Virus record (IMG/VR): IMGVR_UViG_3300044640_000504
Location: 1 to 57,897 of that record
DNA: 57,897 nucleotides
Source of the DNA: a virus
Reading direction: 5' to 3' (one strand)
Of this stretch, positions 43,117 through 49,275 are shown piece after piece (the first letter of the stretch is position 1; each line of letters starts with the position of its first letter). Position numbers and translations under genes: made by a program. The notes below the pieces were generated by a model. It was not told the origin of the DNA. It saw only the letters and a list, made by a program, of their open reading frames with translations, and did not search any database.

Positions 43117-44211
43117 TTAAACTATTATTTTACCAACAATAGAAACCTCATCCGTTAAAGGATTTAATCCACCGGCAAAAATTGAACTATCAAAATTAAC
43201 AACATAGTTGTTTCCAACTTGTAATGATGTAGGCCAATATGCTTTTGAATACTTTACACCATTTATATAAACTTTAATACCATCCGTTGCCGTTACTGAA
43301 AGTTCTGCTGGTGGTGTTACTAATTTTGTATTACTAAATGTAATTTGGTATGTTCCCGTAATTACACCAATTTTACTATTATATAAGTTGATATAATCAA
43401 ATAGTATTTTATTATCGTTGTAATCATTCATTGTAATTCCAGCAGTTAAAGCATCTCCTGCTGATTTGTTTATATCAGTTTCTAATGTAGTAACAACTGC
43501 TCTCGTTGATATTGATTTTTTGATTGTACTTTCGTTGTTTGCAGATTCAGGTAAAAGATATGCATAAGTTGTTAGTGAAAAATTACTACGAACCAATCTT
43601 TCTTGATTATCTGTAACTTCAGTTACACCTTCAAACCCATCTATTGTAGTTCTAAACTTAAAGCCATCACGTTCTCCCCAATACTCTTGACTAGCCCATT
43701 GGAATTGTTCAACTATACTATTCATATGCTCTGTATAGTTTGTCCAAATCATAATATCATATGTAACATTTACATAATCAGGCATCGTAATATCAATGAT
43801 TTCTTTTCTAGGTTTGAAATTGTTTAACAAAGAAAACTTATCATATCTATTTTTATTGGAATATCCAACGTAAGATTGATAATGTAATTGACGATTGGGC
43901 ATTGCCATCGTTTCATTTGGGGTTTGGCCGGTACGTTTGAACATAACCAATGGTAATTGTATCTTACCCCTTTGGTCTCTATATACACCATCTATTTGTG
44001 CCGATTTCCATCTTTCAGCATTTCCGTAGATTACTGGAACTGTTATTTCTTTACCATCCAATTTTAATTTTGGAACAATAATATCTCTCATATACGAAAA
44101 GATTGCCTCATCCACATCGTATATACTAATACCACGTTTGTATGTAATACCTTCTCTCGGCATTTGCTCTGCACGATTGATTGGTTTTTGTAGTGGATTA
44201 TTTGTTGCCAT
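43117..44211 (-). CDS. 15: gp15-like tail sheath stabiliser / tail completion protein
   Basis: This 364-residue protein resembles T4 gp15. Residues about 35-110 have SYMRDIIVPKLKLDGKEITV and PVIYGNAERW, then IQLPLVMFKRTG. Residues about 145-235 hold YDIMIWTNYTEHMNSIVEQF, TTIDGFEGVTEVTDNQERLV and NFSLTTYAYLLPE. This is the conserved core that forms a hexameric ring at the head end of the tail. It is longer than T4 gp15 (272), with an added C-terminal beta domain of about 100 residues that contains an INGVKY strand like those of the two downstream proteins. Confidence 0.75.
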   Translation of the reverse strand: MATNNPLQKPINRAEQMPREGITYKRGISIYDVDEAIFSYMRDIIVPKLKLDGKEITVPVIYGNAERWKSAQIDGVYRDQRGKIQLPLVMFKRTGQTPNETMAMPNRQLHYQSYVGYSNKNRYDKFSLLNNFKPRKEIIDITMPDYVNVTYDIMIWTNYTEHMNSIVEQFQWASQEYWGERDGFKFRTTIDGFEGVTEVTDNQERLVRSNFSLTTYAYLLPESANNESTIKKSISTRAVVTTLETDINKSAGDALTAGITMNDYNDNKILFDYINLYNSKIGVITGTYQITFSNTKLVTPPAELSVTATDGIKVYINGVKYSKAYWPTSLQVGNNYVVNFDSSIFAGGLNPLTDEVSIVGKIIV

Positions 44212-44212
44212 A

Positions 44213-44668
44213 TTATTCTACTCTTGGTTTAATATTCAATTGTGATAATCTAGTCAAACGAGTTGTACATTCAATACCAAAATTGTTTTCCGATTGCATA
44301 CCTACCAATTGTGATTGATTGGTATTTGTAATTTCATAAAAACTATCATTGAAATAAAAGAAATCACCAACTTCTGGTAATATATCTTTGACAATACAAG
44401 TGTCTTGATTTACTCTTACAATTACTTCTTGTTCTGTATCTTGTCCAAATCCATCATATTGTTGAGTTTCATCACCGTATTGTAAAACTGCAAATACAGA
44501 TACACCATCATAGTACGATTTGTCTAATGACTCACCATATAGATTTACTTTTGTTTCACCCACTATAAGTTTATAAAAGAACACTTGAGTTTGGATTACA
44601 GAATCCACAAGCTCTCTACTTATATTTTGGAAAAAATTGTAATCTCTTGTACCTATAAAACGTGGCAT
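44213..44668 (-). CDS. 14: gp14-like neck protein
   Basis: This 151-residue protein sits between the gp13- and gp15-like genes, the T4 order. Residues about 10-50 carry the family feature FFYKLIVGETKVNLYGESLD, followed by a beta barrel (VFAVLQYGDETQQYDGFGQD, VGDFFYFNDSFYEITNTNQS). It is shorter than T4 gp14 (256 residues). gp14 acts with gp13 to close the head and join the tail. The start has AGGAT upstream and lies one short gap after gp13. The assignment is supported equally by motif and position. Confidence 0.7.
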   Translation of the reverse strand: MPRFIGTRDYNFFQNISRELVDSVIQTQVFFYKLIVGETKVNLYGESLDKSYYDGVSVFAVLQYGDETQQYDGFGQDTEQEVIVRVNQDTCIVKDILPEVGDFFYFNDSFYEITNTNQSQLVGMQSENNFGIECTTRLTRLSQLNIKPRVE

Positions 44669-44672
44669 ACTA

Positions 44673-45839
44673 TTATCCTATATAAAATGGCATTGGTATT
44701 TTATTCAACATCTTTTGTACATTATCTGCTTCTTGCATTCTGTATTCCATTTGTTTTGGTCTACTCAATTCTTCCAAATTCTGTCTCAATTGCTCGTACA
44801 ATCTATCTTTATCGTTTTGTGCTTCTGCTCTCAATGCTGCACCATCCAATGAAACCTCACCCTCTGGAATTGGAATAGTTGCGTATTTCTCTCTAATAGC
44901 ACCTAATAGTTCCTTTGCTAATGCTAATGTATATTTCCAAATCCATTGCTTACCAACTGAATTGATTGTTCTATATGGAATAAAATCGTAATTTACATTT
45001 GAGTAAGATGATACTGCACCTGCTTTCTTTTGAATTGCATTTTCATCTCTATCATCCACTACAATATATTCAAACCACATTTGCGCCGGTGTTTTATCCG
45101 TAGGAGCAGGAAAAATGTGTAGTTCATTATTTACTATGTTAAATGTATATGCACTTCTACGAACCTGGTCATTAAATTCAATTGCCTGAATACGAAGTAA
45201 ATCTTCATATATTGGCATCATTACAAATTGTGCCGCTGGTGAGAATGAACTAAATCCAAATTCATCCATAAGGTTTAGAGTACCTTTTGCAGAAACTGCA
45301 TATGGGTCAAAGAAACGAGAGATTGCGGGTGTGTTTTCATAAAACACCTTTTTAATTTCAATTCTTTTTCCACTTTCACTTACATCTGCCCATAGGTGGT
45401 TCAAATCATATTTACTTACACCAATTTGAGTTTGGAATGAACCTGATTTTTGTGATGTATAACCACCAACTTCTGCTTCTTGTCCATAAGAATTTGCAAT
45501 ACGGATTAAAGAACCGATATTAGTTCCCTCTACATATGTGTTTGTAAAGTTAGAACCAGTAGATTGCCCCATCAAATTAGATAGGTTATTACGGATGTTG
45601 AATTGATTTACTTGTGCAGAGTATTCACTAATTGATTCCTCAAAACAAGCATATATGTTTACGGGTAGTAATTCAATGTTTTGAATTGGATAACCTAATC
45701 GTTTTGCAACCCAATCGCCCACACGAGGTCCGTCTGCTTGGAAGTTTATATCTGTATCATAAATTCCGAAAGGAGTTGAACCGGAGATTGCAGAACCACT
45801 TCCCGGCCAGTTTATACTAGTTACTAAATCTGCTGCCAT
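44673..45839 (-). CDS. 13: gp13-like neck protein
   Basis: This 388-residue protein leads the neck unit. The N-terminal half is Ser/Gly-rich. The C-terminal half matches T4-like gp13: ELHIFPAPTDKTPAQMWFEY, WIWKYTLALAKELLGAIREK, then IPIPEGEVSLDGAALRAEA and a helix running into RLYEQLRQNLEEL. gp13 forms the neck with gp14 after DNA packaging. It is about 80 residues longer than the T4 protein. A late-promoter motif and terminator precede it, so this unit begins here and continues to 41923. Confidence 0.75.
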   Translation of the reverse strand: MAADLVTSINWPGSGSAISGSTPFGIYDTDINFQADGPRVGDWVAKRLGYPIQNIELLPVNIYACFEESISEYSAQVNQFNIRNNLSNLMGQSTGSNFTNTYVEGTNIGSLIRIANSYGQEAEVGGYTSQKSGSFQTQIGVSKYDLNHLWADVSESGKRIEIKKVFYENTPAISRFFDPYAVSAKGTLNLMDEFGFSSFSPAAQFVMMPIYEDLLRIQAIEFNDQVRRSAYTFNIVNNELHIFPAPTDKTPAQMWFEYIVVDDRDENAIQKKAGAVSSYSNVNYDFIPYRTINSVGKQWIWKYTLALAKELLGAIREKYATIPIPEGEVSLDGAALRAEAQNDKDRLYEQLRQNLEELSRPKQMEYRMQEADNVQKMLNKIPMPFYIG

Positions 45840-45860
45840 AATTTGTTGTTATATACCTAA

Positions 45861-45870
45861 TATAAATATA
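45861..45870 (-). promoter_or_regulatory. Late-promoter-like motif before the neck unit
   Basis: An exact TATATTTATA on the coding strand 21 bases upstream of the gp13-like ATG, shortly after a terminator. Confidence 0.65.
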
Positions 45871-45892
45871 CGATTTCTAAAATAGGATATAA

Positions 45893-45920
45893 CAAAAAAA
45901 CTACCCACAAAGTGAGTAGT
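45893..45920 (-). terminator. Rho-independent terminator closing the accessory island
   Basis: A 9-base stem with one G-U pair (minus strand ACTACTCAC/GTGGGTAGT) is followed by seven Ts. It lies after the 45972-46331 gene and before the neck promoter. Confidence 0.75.
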
Positions 45921-45971
45921 CTTTAACACAATCAAAATGAAAAATCAAAAAAAGAAACCTAATCTATATTT

Positions 45972-46331
45972 TTACAAACCTTGCTCCCTTCGAAGTTGTT
46001 GGTTGTCATATTCAGCTTCCGAATACTCTACCACTTTTAAGTAAGGGTCAAACTTTGTTTCGTAGTAACCATTTAGGTTAGCAATTGAAATCATTGTATC
46101 AATGAATGACTTACGAACATAAGTCATATCAGATGAACCAAAACCCTGGTCTTCAGGCCAATCAGAGTAATCTTCAGCTACCTCATTTAATGCATCGTAA
46201 ACTGCATCCATATAGGTAATAACTCTATTAGTAAAACGTCCCTCAACAGGAAAAGTATTTTTAATAGTATCAAACCCCTCGATTAAAGAAGCGGTGGCTA
46301 AAACTGAATTAAGATTAAATGGAAGACTCAT
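45972..46331 (-). CDS. Accessory-island protein of unknown function
   Basis: This 119-residue acidic protein has long helices (IEGFDTIKNTF, VITYMDAVYDALNEVAEDYS) and several Trp/Tyr residues (DWPEDQGFGSSDMTYVRKSF). No signal peptide or membrane segment is seen. It is transcribed from its own host-type promoter and ends at a terminator, so its timing may differ from that of the virion genes around it. I do not recognise the family. Confidence 0.65.
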   Translation of the reverse strand: MSLPFNLNSVLATASLIEGFDTIKNTFPVEGRFTNRVITYMDAVYDALNEVAEDYSDWPEDQGFGSSDMTYVRKSFIDTMISIANLNGYYETKFDPYLKVVEYSEAEYDNQQLRREQGL

Positions 46332-46369
46332 AGTAGATATATTTAAAATGTTTAACTCTTATTACTCTA

Positions 46370-46400
46370 TAAAGGTAAGCATAATAAATGGGAAAGTCAA
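46370..46400 (-). promoter_or_regulatory. Bacteroidota-type promoter (copy a)
   Basis: On the minus strand TTG, 20 bases, then TACCTTTA fits the Bacteroidota housekeeping consensus (TTG and TAnnTTTG). It is the only copy whose -33 region lies in a perfect 7-base inverted repeat (GGGAAAG/CTTTCCC, 46390-46409), which could be a terminator or an operator. It drives 45972-46331. Confidence 0.75.
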
Positions 46401-46419
46401 GTCTTTCCCAAATTATTTT

Positions 46420-46998
46420 TTAAATATTTTGTAATGCTTTTTGAATAACATTTTCAGTATAAGAATAACCTCTCAACTTCTCAATCGCTTTCTCCAAAGT
46501 TAATACTCCCCATACATACTCACCGGCCATCATAGCTTTCAAGCTACGTTTTGCTTCTGGCCAAGTACCATAGGGTGCTTTACCATTGAAACTCACATAC
46601 TTTGCACCAAACTCTAATTCAGTTCCGTTATCAGTCTTACCATTATCTCCGTATTCGTAGATGTCATGCATCCCGTCATAATGTCCACCTTTGAACATAT
46701 TACAGAACGAAGCGATTTCACGATAATCATCAGTACCATATTCTAACTCCGAACCATCAGCGTAACAAGCATAAAGGTCAGATGAACAACCATTAGCAAA
46801 GGTTTCTGATTTACCCCATACTAACATATTAGGATATTTAACTTTCATCCATTGTTTGAACATCAAAGGAACTTCTTTTCGTCCAATAGAAATAACTGGA
46901 TTAAGTAACGCAACTCCTGAATAAGAGTGAGTACGAAGACAATTTACAGGTAACTCAAAACGGATACCCAAGTAATCAAATTTCGTTGTATTTTTCAT
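46420..46998 (-). CDS. Accessory-island protein of unknown function
   Basis: This 192-residue protein has a mixed alpha/beta composition: FDYLGIRFELPVNCLRTHSY, then VPLMFKQWMKVKYP, many Gly/Tyr/Asp residues in the middle (GGHYDGMHDIYEYGDNGKTD) and a helical end (LTLEKAIEKLRGYSYTENVI). Four Cys are scattered and do not form a zinc pattern. It has its own host-type promoter and no close neighbour. I do not recognise the family; a host-takeover role is possible only from its promoter class. Confidence 0.65.
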   Translation of the reverse strand: MKNTTKFDYLGIRFELPVNCLRTHSYSGVALLNPVISIGRKEVPLMFKQWMKVKYPNMLVWGKSETFANGCSSDLYACYADGSELEYGTDDYREIASFCNMFKGGHYDGMHDIYEYGDNGKTDNGTELEFGAKYVSFNGKAPYGTWPEAKRSLKAMMAGEYVWGVLTLEKAIEKLRGYSYTENVIQKALQNI

Positions 46999-47034
46999 AA
47001 TTTTATGTTTAATGTTTAACCCTCATTGGTTTAA

Positions 47035-47065
47035 TAAAGGTACAAAGAATAATTGAGAATGTCAA
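47035..47065 (-). promoter_or_regulatory. Bacteroidota-type promoter (copy b)
   Basis: TTG, 20 bases, TACCTTTA on the minus strand, with the extended CTTGACATTCTCA upstream block. It drives 46420-46998 and has a GGTTAAA segment about 18 bases past the -7 box. Confidence 0.75.
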
Positions 47066-47084
47066 GCTTTTAGCAAAATATTTT

Positions 47085-47339
47085 TCAATTATTTTCATCT
47101 TTTTTTGCAATAATTTCCAAGTCACCTTGAACCATTACTTTCCTTCCATACACATCATCAAATACAATACCACGACCATAAACTCTAAATGAATTTGCAT
47201 AATATCGTTTTCCATTTTCCGATGTAATTTCATACTTTGCTTTATCCGTTTTACCAGGTATTGCAAATGCAAGTGCCGCTGCCATTGACATAATCACCAA
47301 TGCTCCAAAAATTGCTAATCCGCTTTTAAATGTTGCCAT
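47085..47339 (-). CDS. Small membrane-anchored protein
   Basis: I start at the ATG at 47339 (MATFKSGLAIFG), giving 84 residues; a TTG at 47348 would add three. Residues 6-28 form one membrane segment or uncleaved signal anchor (GLAIFGALVIMSMAAALAFA). A soluble C-terminal domain follows with basic and beta-prone residues (KYEITSENGKRYYANSFRVY, GIVFDDVYGRKVMV). It overlaps the upstream 45-residue membrane protein by 14 bases, so the two are probably coupled. An envelope role is likely, but the family is unknown. Confidence 0.65.
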   Translation of the reverse strand: MATFKSGLAIFGALVIMSMAAALAFAIPGKTDKAKYEITSENGKRYYANSFRVYGRGIVFDDVYGRKVMVQGDLEIIAKKDENN

Positions 47340-47463
47340 CTTTATCAAAATTTTTAAAATCGTTAATTAAATAAACCAAACCACCAACAAATAGTGATGC
47401 TAATAAGACGAGATATACCCCATCTACTACATAATCCATTGTTTTATAAATGTATCCTAACAT
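47326..47463 (-). CDS. 45-residue single-span membrane protein
   Basis: An ATG at 47463 opens a 45-codon frame (MLGYIYKTMDYVVDG...) ending TAA at 47326. Residues about 14-34 are hydrophobic (GVYLVLLASLFVGGLVYLI), followed by a charged tail (NDFKNFDKDGNI). It fills what would otherwise be a gap of 133 bases and overlaps the next membrane protein gene by 14 bases. Its size and topology fit holin-like or superinfection-type small membrane proteins, but no specific motif supports either. Confidence 0.6.
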   Translation of the reverse strand: MLGYIYKTMDYVVDGVYLVLLASLFVGGLVYLINDFKNFDKDGNI

Positions 47464-47481
47464 AGTTTTATTATTTTAAGT

Positions 47482-47724
47482 TTAAAAGAAAAATGCATTC
47501 CATACACACTCAACAGGCCTTTGATACCTCTCACCAGCTCTATGGTTATGTTGGGCAGAGAATGAATGAGATGGATAAATGGATTTAACTACCTCCATTG
47601 TACACGTCCCAGCGTACTCATTAATACCTATCAGTTTTGCTCGTAAGGTTGGAGAGAAGTTCTCTGGTGTATCCTCACCTATTACCTTAACTAAATCCGT
47701 AATCTTACTATCTGAATATTTCAT
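47482..47724 (-). CDS. Accessory-island small protein
   Basis: This 80-residue protein starts KYSDSKITDLVKVIGEDTPE and has a central beta segment (SPTLRAKLIGINEYAGTCTM) with a Cys, followed by a His- and Arg-rich part (SFSAQHNHRAGERYQRP) and an aromatic end (VECVWNAFFF). It is the second gene of the unit from promoter c. No known family is recognised. The NHRAGERY region could bind nucleic acid or metal, but this is a guess. Confidence 0.6.
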   Translation of the reverse strand: MKYSDSKITDLVKVIGEDTPENFSPTLRAKLIGINEYAGTCTMEVVKSIYPSHSFSAQHNHRAGERYQRPVECVWNAFFF

Positions 47725-47731
47725 AGTTTTA

Positions 47732-47920
47732 TTATTTAAAAGATTTTAAGTTCATTATAAGAAATGCGTTGGTTTTTTTGTAAACCGATTCGGCAACTAA
47801 ATTGTTGGCAAACATAACATCATTTTTTGTGATAGTATTTATGATGTGGGATTTACTTAAAAAATCAAAACCACCGGTCAATGCCGCAATGTAAAAATGA
47901 AAATCTGTGAATCGTTTCAT
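47732..47920 (-). CDS. Accessory-island small protein
   Basis: This 62-residue protein (MKRFTDFHFYIAALTGGFDF...) is basic and helical, with a SKSHIINTITKNDVMFANNL middle and a KTNAFLIMNLKSFK end. It has no convincing membrane segment. It is the first gene after host-type promoter c and is followed by three further small genes. I do not recognise it. Confidence 0.55.
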   Translation of the reverse strand: MKRFTDFHFYIAALTGGFDFLSKSHIINTITKNDVMFANNLVAESVYKKTNAFLIMNLKSFK

Positions 47921-47951
47921 ATTGAATTATTTATGTTTAACTGATGTTTAG

Positions 47952-47982
47952 TAAAGGTAAGCAAAATAAATGAGAAAGTCAA
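47952..47982 (-). promoter_or_regulatory. Bacteroidota-type promoter (copy c)
   Basis: TTG, 20 bases, TACCTTTA on the minus strand, with CAGTTAAA downstream of the -7 box. It drives the four-gene unit from 47920 to 47085. Confidence 0.75.
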
Positions 47983-47999
47983 GTCTTTTCTTAATTATT

Positions 48000-48182
48000 T
48001 TACAAACTATGTCCTAATTTATTATGTATGGAAACCATATGTTTGCAAGGTGTGTATCTACGGAAACTTCTTGCTTCACAATTACAATCTACAATTTTCC
48101 AATCTTCAACTGAAACTTTGTAGTATTTTAACTTTTGGGTCTTTTTATCTCTACTACCCATTTCTTTGTAAAACCACTTCAT
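48000..48182 (-). CDS. SWIM-type zinc-binding protein
   Basis: I start at the ATG at 48182 (MKWFYKEMG), giving 60 residues. A TTG at 48233 would extend the frame by 17 codons but overlaps the short leader frame and is less likely. The C-terminal half is a SWIM-like CxC...CxH zinc motif: DCNCEARSFRRYTPCKHMVS (the two Cys, a third Cys and a His). SWIM domains bind DNA or protein partners. It is monocistronic from promoter d, so may act early, perhaps as a small nucleic-acid-binding protein. Confidence 0.7.
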   Translation of the reverse strand: MKWFYKEMGSRDKKTQKLKYYKVSVEDWKIVDCNCEARSFRRYTPCKHMVSIHNKLGHSL

Positions 48183-48193
48183 ATCTTTGTTGT

Positions 48194-48253
48194 TTAGTAA
48201 CCTAACATTTTTAAAACTCGCAATCCAAACCAAATAAAATCTAAAATTTTCAT
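48194..48253 (-). CDS. Possible 19-residue leader peptide
   Basis: An ATG at 48253 lies four bases after the AGTTAAA segment that follows host-type promoter d and opens MKILDFIWFGLRVLKMLGY before a stop at 48194. The SWIM-protein ATG comes 11 bases later, in another frame. It may be a translated leader or small membrane peptide, or a chance frame. The promoter-to-start spacing is its best support. Confidence 0.35.
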   Translation of the reverse strand: MKILDFIWFGLRVLKMLGY

Positions 48254-48275
48254 ATCTTTAACTCTTATTACATAG

Positions 48276-48306
48276 TAAAGGTAAGTAAAAATAATGAGAA
48301 TGTCAA
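48276..48306 (-). promoter_or_regulatory. Bacteroidota-type promoter (copy d)
   Basis: TTG, 20 bases, TACCTTTA on the minus strand, with CTTGACATTCTCA and GAGTTAAA flanks as in copies a-c. It drives the SWIM-protein gene. Confidence 0.75.
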
Positions 48307-48333
48307 GTCTTTTCTTAATTATTTTTTAGACAT

Positions 48334-48357
48334 AAAAAAACCCACCGAAGTGGGTTT
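48334..48357 (-). terminator. Rho-independent terminator opening the accessory island
   Basis: A perfect 8-base stem (AAACCCAC/GTGGGTTT) with a CGAA/TTCG loop is followed by seven Ts on the minus strand. It ends the unit carrying 48379-48615. Confidence 0.85.
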
Positions 48358-48378
48358 AGATATTTTTGTAAATTTATA

Positions 48379-48615
48379 TTATTCCAAAATAATCATTGCA
48401 CCTGATGAAATTGTTAAATATATCGGGTAGCAAGGAAATATTTGATGATTATCAATTGATGTTAAATTTATAACACCACCACCTGCTAATGCTACACTAC
48501 CACTTGGGTTTCCTTCACCTCGCATAACTCCCCAAACATTTGGATATGCCGTTCCTTTTCCTAATGCAACCGAACCACTTACGGTTGATACTTTATATGC
48601 TCTATATTCTGCCAT
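48379..48615 (-). CDS. Small virion-type protein
   Basis: This 78-residue protein is Gly/Ser/Val-rich and beta-prone (VSTVSGSVALGKGTAYPNVW, SGSVALAGGGVINLTSID, then YPIYLTISSGAMIILE). It has no signal peptide. It is encoded 19 bases after a head-fibre-like protein and shares its SGSVAL style, so it may be a small capsid decoration or fibre partner. I do not recognise the family. Confidence 0.6.
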   Translation of the reverse strand: MAEYRAYKVSTVSGSVALGKGTAYPNVWGVMRGEGNPSGSVALAGGGVINLTSIDNHQIFPCYPIYLTISSGAMIILE

Positions 48616-48634
48616 TTTATTTTTATTTATAATT

Positions 48635-49171
48635 TTAATGAACTATTGCTAAAAAATCACTTGCAGTATAGATATAAATATCACCTGCTACTAACCCGCC
48701 TGCTAATGCAGCTGCATTATTAGCATATGTTGGGATATTTGCAATGTTTAAACGATTTGCACCATTCGAACCAATTACAGGTGTATTAGAACCACTTGCA
48801 AATTTAATATATCCAGTTGCTGCATTTTGTACACCTGATACTTGCATTGTATTTGAACGATTTACATCACCAATCCAAGCATCATCACCAACTTTAAAGT
48901 TTTGTCCACCACCATTGTTGGTTGCGAAGAATTTATCTTGTGTAGAATAACTACCACTTACACCAATCGAACCACTTAATGCGGCTATTGATGCGCTTAA
49001 AGATGTAATATCAGCATCGGTTGCTAATCCAGCCACATCCAATGGTGATTGGATTGCTTCTACTGTTGAATATGCAAATTGAAATCCATCTTCCGTTACT
49101 ACCATCACTTTGGTACTACCACTCGGTGCTATAATATCTAAATCGTATGCTCTATGTAATGAGTTTGCCAT
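48635..49171 (-). CDS. Possible head-fibre or capsid decoration protein
   Basis: This 178-residue protein has a beta-rich start (LDIIAPSGSTKVMVVTEDGF), a helical ADITSLSASIAALSGSIG segment like the stalk repeats of the fibres, and a C-terminal AAALAGGLVAGDIYIYTASDF-type ending. That ending (AGGLxxGDIY) is common in small phage head-fibre and decoration proteins. It lies directly downstream of the major capsid gene, with its own late-promoter motif after the capsid terminator. A surface head protein is a reasonable inference; a tail role is possible. Confidence 0.55.
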   Translation of the reverse strand: MANSLHRAYDLDIIAPSGSTKVMVVTEDGFQFAYSTVEAIQSPLDVAGLATDADITSLSASIAALSGSIGVSGSYSTQDKFFATNNGGGQNFKVGDDAWIGDVNRSNTMQVSGVQNAATGYIKFASGSNTPVIGSNGANRLNIANIPTYANNAAALAGGLVAGDIYIYTASDFLAIVH

Positions 49172-49195
49172 TTTAATCCTATTGTTTTTATATTA

Positions 49196-49205
49196 TATAA
49201 ATATA
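49196..49205 (-). promoter_or_regulatory. Late-promoter-like motif
   Basis: An exact TATATTTATA on the coding strand about 24 bases upstream of the ATG at 49171, after the major capsid terminator. Confidence 0.6.
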
Positions 49206-49221
49206 TAGTTTTCATATAAAC

Positions 49222-49250
49222 AAAAAAAAGAGAGGATTTCTCCTCTCTCT
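49222..49250 (-). terminator. Rho-independent terminator after the major capsid gene
   Basis: An 8-base perfect stem (AGAGAGGA/TCCTCTCT) with a 4-base loop is followed on the minus strand by eight Ts. It ends the head operon. Confidence 0.85.
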
Positions 49251-49275
49251 TTTCACTTTACTTTTGATTGTTGGA

